From positions 1 through 5,387 of the forward strand of contig JAUXFS010000172.1 of the NCBI GenBank assembly GCA_030622775.1: a stretch of 5,387 nt of DNA, read 5' to 3'. The stretch is from Rhodospirillales bacterium. Lineage in GTDB: Bacteria; Pseudomonadota; Alphaproteobacteria; Rhodospirillales; Defluviicoccaceae. Under the pieces are notes generated by a model. The model worked only from the letters and a program-made list of their open reading frames with translations. It did not search any database and was not told the DNA's origin. Below are positions 1 to 5,387 of the stretch, one piece after another. The first letter of the stretch is position 1. The number at the start of each line of letters is the position of its first letter. Both the position numbers and the translations under genes were made by a program.

Positions 1-316
1 CCAGGCCGGTGAGAACCTGCAGCGAAGTGGTATGCACCGCCATGCTCGACATCCGCGACAGCCATGCGTGGCGCTCGGAAGAATGCTCCCAGCGGTGAAG
101 ATGGGCCTTGTCTTCGAAATGAATGACGTGGGTGTATTCCAGGTGGTGCCCGGCGGCCGATTTGATGACTTCCCGGCGAATAAAGCCGCCGAACTTCTTC
201 GCCTCCTCGTGAATGCCCACCAGCAACGCCTCGTAGGCCTGTTCGCAGGCCGGCTCGATACGCTGGCTGATGGTCGCGGAGGCCGGATTCTCCCGACGCG
301 CCTGTTCTCCGTTCAT
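1..316 (-). CDS. ABM-domain protein (antibiotic biosynthesis monooxygenase-like), C-terminus beyond left edge
   Basis: This minus-strand reading frame starts at ATG 316-314 and stays open for 105 codons to the window edge. Residues about 14-87 look like an ABM (dimeric alpha/beta barrel) domain: an initial strand ATISQRIEP, a helix EQAYEALLVGIHEEAKKF, then GGFIRREVI, a YTHVIHFED strand and a HRWEHSSERHAWL helix. The W-x-x-S-x-x-R-x-x-W pattern (W76, S79, R82, W85) is typical of the COG3224-type ABM proteins. In that group, from family knowledge, the ABM domain is followed by a linker and several membrane helices; the visible end (SLQVLTGL) resembles the start of the linker, but the helices would lie outside the window. 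The catalytic activity of these proteins is mostly unknown, so the monooxygenase name reflects fold only. The start is supported by AGGAGG 10 nt upstream. The gene is divergent from the DAHP synthase gene, which gives no clear functional link. Confidence 0.8.
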   Translation of the reverse strand, partial: MNGEQARRENPASATISQRIEPACEQAYEALLVGIHEEAKKFGGFIRREVIKSAAGHHLEYTHVIHFEDKAHLHRWEHSSERHAWLSRMSSMAVHTTSLQVLTGL

Positions 317-317
317 C

Positions 318-351
318 CTGCTCTCACCTCCTGGCTGCTCTCACCTCCTGG
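318..351. repeat. Perfect 17-bp tandem duplication carrying the Shine-Dalgarno of the ABM gene
   Basis: Bases 318-334 and 335-351 are identical 17-mers, ctgctctcacctcctgg, lying directly head to tail. On the minus strand each copy contains AGGAGGTGAG, so the leader of the ABM gene holds two consensus Shine-Dalgarno sequences. Only the copy nearer the ATG is at a useful distance. The identity of the copies suggests a recent slippage or duplication event. Confidence 0.93.
327..332 (-). promoter_or_regulatory. Shine-Dalgarno of the ABM gene (start-proximal copy)
   Basis: On the minus strand the sequence AGGAGG (reverse complement of cctcct) ends 10 nt before ATG 316-314. This is a full consensus site and it fixes the start of the leftward gene. 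A second identical AGGAGG lies at 344-349, 27 nt from the ATG, too far to serve the same start directly. Confidence 0.8.
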
Positions 352-484
352 CGGTCCCGTGATCTGGCCGAAAACCCCTGTCGCTGCCTGGGCGGCCATC
401 ACCGTTGATGATCGAACATATGGGGAAGACACCCTCCACGTGTCGATTGCCGGGCGATAAAACCTCCCCTTGTCCGACGGATCG

Positions 485-513
485 TTGAAAATCCCGGCGC
501 ACGGGCGTATAGG
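485..513 (+). promoter_or_regulatory. Candidate sigma-70-type promoter for the aroG-pncB-nadE-cytochrome cluster
   Basis: TTGAAA at 485-490 (5 of 6 to TTGACA) and TATAGG at 508-513 (4 of 6 to TATAAT) are separated by exactly 17 nt in the only intergenic space upstream of the plus-strand genes. Transcription would begin near 520, giving a leader of about 30 nt before ATG 551. I see no leader peptide, attenuator stem or riboswitch-like structure in this short leader. The match is by eye only; alphaproteobacterial promoters often diverge from this consensus. Confidence 0.5.
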
Positions 514-550
514 CTGTTGGCTCAACCCCTAGGCAGGACGAGTTTTCGAG

Positions 551-1939
551 ATGTGCGCTGCGTGGAGCCCCAAGAGCTGGCGCGAAAAAACGGTCATCCA
601 GGTCCCCAACTATCCGGATCCGGAGAAGCTGGGCGCAACCGAGCAACAGCTTCGCAACTATCCGCCGCTGGTGTTCGCCGGCGAGGCGCGGCGGTTGCGC
701 AAGTCGCTGGCCGACGTCTGCGAGGGGCAGGCGTTCCTGTTGCAGGGCGGCGATTGCGCCGAGAGCTTCGCCGAGTTCCACGCCAACAACATCCGCGATA
801 CCTTTCGGGTGCTGCTGCAGATGTCGGTGGTGCTCACCTTCGGCGCGGCGGTGCCGGTGGTCAAGGTGGGCCGCCTCGCCGGTCAGTTCGCCAAGCCGCG
901 CTCGGCCGATACCGAGACCATCGACGGCGTCACCCTGCCGGCCTATCGCGGCGACATGATCAACGGCATGGAGTTCACCACCGAGGCGCGGACGCCGGAT
1001 CCCGATCGGCTGGTCCAGGCCTACAACCAGTCGGCGGCGACCCTCAACCTGCTGCGCGCCTTTGCCCAGGGCGGCTACGCCGACCTCCATCAGGTTCACC
1101 TGTGGAACCTCGACTTCGTCGCCGACAGCCCCCAGGGCAGCCGTTACAAGGATCTGGCGGGCAGGCTGGATGAGACGCTGGCGTTCATGGCGGCGTGCGG
1201 GTTGACGTCGGAGACCACGCCGACGATCCGCGAGACGGACCTGTTCACCTGCCACGAGGCGTTGCTGCTCAACTACGAAGAGTCGATGACCCGGGTCGAT
1301 TCGACCACCGGCGACTGGTACGACACTTCCGCGCACATGCTGTGGATCGGCGACCGCACCCGTCAACTCGACGGGGCGCACGTGGAATTCCTGCGCGGCG
1401 TCGGCAATCCGCTGGCGGTGAAGGTGGGCCCGACCATGGAGGCCGAGGAGCTGTTGCGGCTTGTCGACAAGCTCAATCCCGCCAACGAGCCGGGACGGCT
1501 GACGCTGATCATCCGGATGGGGCCCGACAAGCTCCGCGCGGTGCTGCCGGGGCTGATCCGCACGATCAGGCGCAATCGGCGCAACGTGGTCTGGGTCTCG
1601 GACCCGATGCACGCCAACACGGTGATGACCGCCAACGGCTACAAGACCCGCCACTTCGACCGCATCCTCGAGGAGGTCCGCATGTTCTTCGAGGTCCACG
1701 AGGAAGAAGGAACCTATGCCGGCGGCGTCCACTTCGAGATGACCGGCCAGGACGTGACCGAGTGCGTCGGCGGCGCCCATGCGATCACCGAGGCCAACCT
1801 CGGTGTGCGCTACAACACCCACTGTGATCCCAGGCTGAACGCCAACCAGGCGCTGGAACTGGCGTTCCTTCTCGCTGAAATCCTGAAAGAGGGCCGAACC
1901 CGTGACCGCGAGCGCAGGCGCATCGTCGCCACGTCGTGA
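551..1939 (+). CDS. aroG: Class II 3-deoxy-7-phosphoheptulonate (DAHP) synthase
   Basis: This cytosolic enzyme condenses phosphoenolpyruvate and erythrose 4-phosphate to DAHP, the first step of the shikimate pathway to the aromatic amino acids. The 462-residue product aligns end to end with the class II (plant/actinobacterial type) family as I remember it. Expected metal ligands are present: C69 in GGDCAESF, H354 in DPMHANT, E396 in HFEMTGQ and D426 in HCDPRLN. The PEP/phosphate-binding motifs GRLAGQFAKPRS (R108, K115), K291 in VKVGPT and R322 in IIRMGP are also intact. The segment at about 199-230, between the LHQVHLWN strand and the HEALLLNYE motif, matches the region forming the allosteric helices in the mycobacterial enzyme, so aromatic amino acid feedback is possible; that part is inference. 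ATG 551 is chosen because the N-terminus (AWSPKSWREK...) matches the family start; its Shine-Dalgarno (AGGA at 535-538) is weak. The 3' end overlaps pncB by 38 nt. The symbol is conventional; relatives are also called aroF or aroH. Confidence 0.96.
   Translation: MCAAWSPKSWREKTVIQVPNYPDPEKLGATEQQLRNYPPLVFAGEARRLRKSLADVCEGQAFLLQGGDCAESFAEFHANNIRDTFRVLLQMSVVLTFGAAVPVVKVGRLAGQFAKPRSADTETIDGVTLPAYRGDMINGMEFTTEARTPDPDRLVQAYNQSAATLNLLRAFAQGGYADLHQVHLWNLDFVADSPQGSRYKDLAGRLDETLAFMAACGLTSETTPTIRETDLFTCHEALLLNYEESMTRVDSTTGDWYDTSAHMLWIGDRTRQLDGAHVEFLRGVGNPLAVKVGPTMEAEELLRLVDKLNPANEPGRLTLIIRMGPDKLRAVLPGLIRTIRRNRRNVVWVSDPMHANTVMTANGYKTRHFDRILEEVRMFFEVHEEEGTYAGGVHFEMTGQDVTECVGGAHAITEANLGVRYNTHCDPRLNANQALELAFLLAEILKEGRTRDRERRRIVATS
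1889..1893 (+). promoter_or_regulatory. Ribosome binding site of pncB inside the aroG coding region
   Basis: GAGGG at 1889-1893 lies 8 nt before GTG 1902. It supports the GTG as the true start, which sits within the last 13 codons of aroG, so the two genes are probably translationally coupled. Confidence 0.65.
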
Positions 1940-3134
1940 CAGCGTCGCGACAACGCCCGCCGACGGGCGGGCGCAATCCGTCGTCCGCCCCGAAGCCGGC
2001 GACGTCGAACGGTGGACCGACCGCTACTTCGTCAAGACCAAGGAGACCATAGCGCGGTTCGGGGACAAGACCGTCACCTACGCCGTGTTCATGCGGCGTC
2101 CGGTGGTGTTCACCCCGCGGCTGATGGTGCGCTGGCTCGAGGAGGTTTCGGCGGCGCGGGAGGCCGCGTTCCAGATCGACCTCAACTACCGGGAAGGCGA
2201 CTGGGTCGGCGCCGGCGAGCCGCTGATGTACATCACCGGCTCGTTCTATCACCTGGTCGACCTGGAGACCCTGTACCTGCAGAAGCTGGGCGCCGCCTGC
2301 GTCGCCGCCTACAACGCCTTCACCATGTGCATGGACCTGCCGCATGTGGGCTTCCTCGCCATGGATGCACGGCACTGCGCCGGCCTCGAGATGGAGGAAC
2401 TGATGGCCTATGCCGCCGCCGTCGGCTCGGAGGCGGCGAAGAGCCAAGCCGACGTCAAGGGGTTCATCGGCAACGCCAACGACGCCACCGCCCACTATTT
2501 CGGCCACGCCAAGGGGTTCGGCACCATGCCCCACGGCCTGATCGGCTACGCCGGATCGACCATCCGCGCCGCCGAGATGTTCGTCGAAACGTTCCCGGAC
2601 GAGAACATGACGGTGCTGGTCGACTACTTCGGACGGGAGGTGTCGGACGCCCTCGCCGTCTGCCATCGTTTCCCGCGGATGGCCGCGGAGGGCCGGCTCT
2701 CGGTCAGGATCGACACCCATGGCGGCCGTTTCGTCGAGGGCCTCGACCCGCAACTTTCCTATGCGGTGCTCGAACGCTTTACACCGGCGGCGGTACGGCG
2801 CTACCGCAACGACACCGAATTGCGCTACCTGACCGGCACCGGGGTTTCGGCGGCCTCGATCTTCCACATCCGCGAACGGCTCGACGACGCCGGCTTCGAC
2901 AAGGTGATGATCGTCGCCTCCTCGGGGTTCAACGTCGACAAGTGCAGGGTGATGGCCGATGTCGGCGCGCCGATCGACGTCATCGGCACCGGCTCGTTCC
3001 TGCCGGAGAGCTGGCGCGAAACCTACGCGACCGCCGACATCGTCGCCTACGAGGGCGTTCCTTCGGTCAAGGTCGGCCGCGAGTTCCTGCTCGAGCGCTA
3101 CTCGGAGCAGGGGCTCGACCGGCCTCGGCGCTGA
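1902..3134 (+). CDS. pncB: Nicotinate phosphoribosyltransferase
   Basis: The enzyme couples nicotinate with phosphoribosyl pyrophosphate to give nicotinate mononucleotide, normally with ATP hydrolysis, in the Preiss-Handler salvage route to NAD+. The 410-residue product begins its conserved part at about residue 35 with VERWTDRYFVKTKETI, the N-terminal motif of the family. H211 in GFGTMPHGLIGY is at the place of the histidine that is phosphorylated in the family (GT-x-x-H context). D271-T272 (RIDTHGG), ASSGFN (339-344) and IGTGSF (361-366) are the expected phosphoribosyl-binding loops of a type II PRTase barrel. The start is GTG 1902: the frame has a TGA at 1884-1886, and there is no other ATG, GTG or TTG before the conserved motif. 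The first ~33 residues are low-complexity and not recognisably conserved. The gene overlaps aroG by 38 nt, and nadE, which acts two steps later, follows after 43 nt. The alternative, nicotinamide phosphoribosyltransferase, is less likely given the neighbour and the overall sequence. Confidence 0.92.
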   Translation: MTASAGASSPRRDSVATTPADGRAQSVVRPEAGDVERWTDRYFVKTKETIARFGDKTVTYAVFMRRPVVFTPRLMVRWLEEVSAAREAAFQIDLNYREGDWVGAGEPLMYITGSFYHLVDLETLYLQKLGAACVAAYNAFTMCMDLPHVGFLAMDARHCAGLEMEELMAYAAAVGSEAAKSQADVKGFIGNANDATAHYFGHAKGFGTMPHGLIGYAGSTIRAAEMFVETFPDENMTVLVDYFGREVSDALAVCHRFPRMAAEGRLSVRIDTHGGRFVEGLDPQLSYAVLERFTPAAVRRYRNDTELRYLTGTGVSAASIFHIRERLDDAGFDKVMIVASSGFNVDKCRVMADVGAPIDVIGTGSFLPESWRETYATADIVAYEGVPSVKVGREFLLERYSEQGLDRPRR

Positions 3135-3151
3135 GTCCAGAGTCCTGAGTC
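3133..3151. repeat. Three GAGTC sites at exact 7-bp spacing (GANTC methylation motif)
   Basis: GAGTC occurs at 3133-3137, 3140-3144 and 3147-3151, beginning within the pncB stop codon. Each is a GANTC site, the target of the CcrM adenine methyltransferase known in alphaproteobacteria. A further GANTC (gattc, 3184-3188) lies just inside nadE. Any regulatory role is an inference. Confidence 0.6.
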
Positions 3152-3177
3152 TCAATCCTTTTCGGCAGCCGCATCCG

Positions 3178-4836
3178 ATGACAGATTCCCTGGTCGTGGC
3201 CCTGGCGCAGATCAACCCGACCGTCGGCGACATCGACGGCAACGTCGCGCGCATCCTCGCGGCGCGCGCCGCGGCCGGCGAGGCGGATCTGGTGGTCTGC
3301 GGCGAACTGGCGCTCTCCGGCTATCCGCCCGAGGACCTGGTGCTCAAGCAGGCGTTTCAGGACCACATCGACAAGGCGGTCTCGGCGCTGGCCGCGGCGA
3401 CCGCCGACGGTGGACCGGCGCTGCTCGTCGGCACGCCCTGGCGCCGCGGCAACGCCGTGTACAACGCGGCGTTGCTGCTCGACGGCGGCGAAGTCGCCTC
3501 GGTCCGGCTCAAGTACGATCTGCCCAACTACGGGGTCTTCGACGAAAAGCGGGTTTTCGCCGCCGGCCCGTTGCCGGAACCGGTTGGCTTCCGCGGCCGC
3601 GGCCTGGGGGTGATGGTGTGCGAGGACATGTGGACGCCGGAGGTGGCCAGGCACCTCGGCAACCAGGGCGCGGAGATGCTGATCGTGCTCAACGGCTCGC
3701 CGTTCGACACCGGCAAGGCCGGCACCCGACGCAAGATCGCCCACGACAGGGTGTCGGAGACGGGGCTGCCGCTGGTCTACGTCAATCTGGTGGGGGGACA
3801 GGACGAACTGGTATTCGACGGCGCGTCGTTCGCAATGCAGCCCGACGGCGGCGTGCGCGTCCGGGCGTCGCTGTGGCGCGATGGCGTGACGCCGACCCAC
3901 TGGCGTCGCCGGGACGGCCAAGGCTGGCGCTGCGAGAAGGGGTTCGTCGCCCCGGAGGCGGACGACCTCGAGGCGATCTACCACGCGATGGTGCTCGGGC
4001 TCCACGACTACGTGGAGAAGAACCGCTTTCCCGGCGTCGTCCTCGGGCTTTCCGGCGGCATCGACAGCGCGTTGAGCGCCGCCGTCGCCGTCGACGCCCT
4101 CGGTGCCGAGCGGGTCCATTGCGTGATGATGCCCTCGCCCTACACCTCGACCGAAAGCCTTGAGGACGCGGCGGAAACGGCGCGGCTTCTCGGCGCCGCC
4201 ATCGACACCATCGGCATCGAGCCGGCGATGAAGGCGTTCTCGGCGATGCTGAGCGGGACCTTCAGCGGCCGCGCCGCCGACGTCACCGAGGAGAACATCC
4301 AGGCGCGGGCGCGCGCGATCGTGTTGATGGCGATCTCCAACAAGCTCGGCCACATGGTGCTGACCACCGGCAACAAATCGGAGATGTCGGTCGGCTACGC
4401 CACCCTCTACGGCGACATGTGCGGCGGCTATTCGGTGCTCAAGGACATCTACAAGACCACCGTCTTCGCGCTGTCGCGCTGGCGCAACCGGACCCGCGGC
4501 GACGGCTTCCGGGGGCCCGCCGGCCGGGTGATGCCCGAACGGGTGATCACCAAGCCGCCGAGCGCCGAGCTGAGACCCGGACAGACCGATCAGGACAGCC
4601 TGCCGCCTTACGATGAACTGGACTCGATCCTCACCGCGCTGATCGAGGACGAATGCTCGCTCGACGAAACGGTCGGGCGCGGCCATGACGCCGATACGGT
4701 CCGCCGGGTGTGGCGGATGCTGGATCGTGCCGAATACAAGCGCCGCCAGGCGCCGCCCGGCGTCAAGATCTCCTACCGCGCGTTCGGCCGCGACCGCCGC
4801 TATCCGATCACCAACCGGTTTAACGATCTGGTATGA
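3178..4836 (+). CDS. nadE: Glutamine-dependent NAD+ synthetase
   Basis: NadE converts nicotinate adenine dinucleotide to NAD+ using ATP and ammonia drawn from glutamine, the last step of both de novo and salvage NAD synthesis. The 552-residue product has the two-domain layout of the glutamine-hydrolysing form. The first domain, about 1-260, is a nitrilase-fold amidase with the catalytic triad E43 (CGELALSGYPPED), K112 (RLKYDLPNYGVFDE) and C148 (VMVCEDMW). The second, about 265-552, is the ATP-dependent synthetase with the P-loop SGGIDS at 292-297, TGNKSEMSVGYATLYGD at 397-413, GGYSVLKDIYKT and ITKPPSAELRP. All key residues seem intact and the length is normal for proteobacterial members. ATG 3178 gives the usual family N-terminus (LVVALAQINPTVGDIDGN); the same frame is open further upstream but that part lies in pncB. 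No good Shine-Dalgarno precedes the ATG, so translation may be weak or dependent on pncB. The 3' end overlaps the next gene by ATGA. Confidence 0.97.
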   Translation: MTDSLVVALAQINPTVGDIDGNVARILAARAAAGEADLVVCGELALSGYPPEDLVLKQAFQDHIDKAVSALAAATADGGPALLVGTPWRRGNAVYNAALLLDGGEVASVRLKYDLPNYGVFDEKRVFAAGPLPEPVGFRGRGLGVMVCEDMWTPEVARHLGNQGAEMLIVLNGSPFDTGKAGTRRKIAHDRVSETGLPLVYVNLVGGQDELVFDGASFAMQPDGGVRVRASLWRDGVTPTHWRRRDGQGWRCEKGFVAPEADDLEAIYHAMVLGLHDYVEKNRFPGVVLGLSGGIDSALSAAVAVDALGAERVHCVMMPSPYTSTESLEDAAETARLLGAAIDTIGIEPAMKAFSAMLSGTFSGRAADVTEENIQARARAIVLMAISNKLGHMVLTTGNKSEMSVGYATLYGDMCGGYSVLKDIYKTTVFALSRWRNRTRGDGFRGPAGRVMPERVITKPPSAELRPGQTDQDSLPPYDELDSILTALIEDECSLDETVGRGHDADTVRRVWRMLDRAEYKRRQAPPGVKISYRAFGRDRRYPITNRFNDLV

Positions 4837-5369
4837 AGCAGATGCAACCCGAATACAGGACCTATCGCGTCTGGGACGCGCCGACGCGCTGGTTTCATTG
4901 GATCAACGTGCTTGCCGTTTTGGGCCTGATCGGCGTTGGACTGGTGATCCTGTTCAACCGGGATCTTGGCATCAGCCTGGACGGAAAGATCACGTTGAAG
5001 ACGATCCACGTGATCATCGGCTATGTCTTCGTCCTCAACCTGCTGTGGCGCCTGGTCTGGGGGTTCTTCGGCAACGCCCATGCCCGCTGGCGGGCGGTGC
5101 TGCCGGGCGGCCCGGGCTATCCGCGGGCGGTCCGTGCCTACGCGGCGGCGTTCGTCGAGGGGCATCCGCAGGCCTATGTCGGCCACAACCCGCTCGGCCG
5201 TCTCGCCGTCACCGTCATCTTCCTGCTTCTCGTCGTCCTTGCCGCGACCGGGCTGGTGCGCGCCGGCACCGACCTCTACTACCCGCCGTTCGGCGGGTTC
5301 GCGGCGGCGTTCGTCGCCAAGCCCGCCGTCGACCCGGAAACGCTGGCGCCTTACGAAGTCGGGTCGTAG
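4833..5369 (+). CDS. Cytochrome b561-type membrane protein, apparently short at the C-terminus
   Basis: This looks like an inner-membrane di-haem cytochrome of the b561 / hydrogenase b-subunit superfamily, which passes electrons between quinone and a partner protein. The N-terminal motif RVWDAPTRWFHW (12-23) is characteristic, with probable haem ligand H22 at the start of helix 1 (about 21-41). Helix 2 (about 55-79) carries H59 in LKTIHVIIGY, and helix 3 spans about 122-143, followed by LYYPPFGGF. From memory, relatives continue past a 'VDPxTLxPY' segment into an 'RKPF..H' region and a fourth helix holding the remaining haem-ligand histidines; here a TAG at 5367-5369 ends the protein at residue 178, just after LAPYEVGS. 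So it is either a naturally three-helix variant or a gene broken by a nonsense change or frameshift; only 18 bases remain, too few to tell. The ATG shares an ATGA with the nadE stop, which implies coupled translation. A specific partner cannot be named. Confidence 0.8.
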   Translation: MKQMQPEYRTYRVWDAPTRWFHWINVLAVLGLIGVGLVILFNRDLGISLDGKITLKTIHVIIGYVFVLNLLWRLVWGFFGNAHARWRAVLPGGPGYPRAVRAYAAAFVEGHPQAYVGHNPLGRLAVTVIFLLLVVLAATGLVRAGTDLYYPPFGGFAAAFVAKPAVDPETLAPYEVGS

Positions 5370-5387
5370 CCATGTCGTTCTGTGAGC

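Noticed and set aside
415..446. Possible minus-strand promoter for the ABM gene: TCGACA (446-441) and TATGTT (420-415).
   Set aside because: The spacing is 20 nt and the -10 match is poor, so it is not strong enough to annotate.
32..460. Plus-strand frame of 142 codons near the left end.
   Set aside because: It is antisense to the ABM-domain gene, which has a consensus ribosome binding site and recognisable protein motifs. The plus frame has neither.
3135..3177. Possible transcription terminator between pncB and nadE.
   Set aside because: There is no GC-rich stem followed by a T run; the TTTT at about 3159-3162 has no stable hairpin before it.
341..4686. Very long minus-strand open frames opposite the plus-strand genes (341-1822, 1785-3254, 3067-4686; about 490-540 codons each).
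   Set aside because: They lie antisense to clearly identified enzymes, and their products are rich in R, H, G, V and D with no recognisable domain. Long antisense frames are expected in GC-rich genes with strong third-position bias.
5372..5387. ATG at 5372, 2 nt after the cytochrome stop, reading MSFCE to the edge as a possible next gene.
   Set aside because: Only five codons are visible and there is no convincing Shine-Dalgarno, so it cannot be told from chance or from the remains of a frameshifted cytochrome C-terminus.
1..5387. CRISPR arrays, tRNA or rRNA genes, insertion sequences, attachment sites, toxin-antitoxin or defence genes.
   Set aside because: None were seen. The window is filled by five identifiable protein genes with short gaps and even base composition.

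Overview
The window is GC-rich and almost entirely protein-coding. It looks like chromosomal housekeeping DNA from an alphaproteobacterium, probably of the Rhodospirillales type. I infer this from the protein flavour (short class II DAHP synthase, alphaproteobacterial-style nicotinate phosphoribosyltransferase, glutamine-dependent NAD synthetase, b561-type cytochrome), the strong G/C bias at third codon positions, and the presence of GANTC sites. No database search was possible, so the taxon is an inference.

Layout: bases 1-316 hold the N-terminal part of a minus-strand gene that runs off the left edge. It encodes an antibiotic-biosynthesis-monooxygenase (ABM)-fold protein. Its ribosome binding site lies inside a perfect 17-bp tandem duplication. 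Bases 317-550 are a divergent intergenic region with a good candidate promoter (TTGAAA-N17-TATAGG) reading rightward. From 551 to 5369 four plus-strand genes are packed head to tail: class II DAHP synthase (aroG-type, 551-1939), nicotinate phosphoribosyltransferase (pncB-type, 1902-3134), glutamine-hydrolysing NAD+ synthetase (nadE, 3178-4836) and a b561-type membrane cytochrome (4833-5369). Junctions are a 38-nt overlap, a 43-nt gap and a 4-nt ATGA overlap. I see no intrinsic terminator between them, so one transcript is likely.

Function: PncB makes nicotinate mononucleotide from nicotinate, and NadE performs the last step of NAD+ synthesis. The two therefore bracket the Preiss-Handler route, with only the NadD adenylyl-transfer step missing between them. 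DAHP synthase commits carbon to the shikimate pathway, and the cytochrome is a probable membrane electron carrier. Their link to NAD synthesis is positional only.

Points worth a second look are the duplicated Shine-Dalgarno block, the forced GTG start of pncB deep inside aroG, a run of three GAGTC (GANTC-type methylation) sites at 7-bp spacing between pncB and nadE with a fourth just inside nadE, and a cytochrome that stops before the expected fourth helix. I did not find an undescribed defence, mobile or RNA-based system here.
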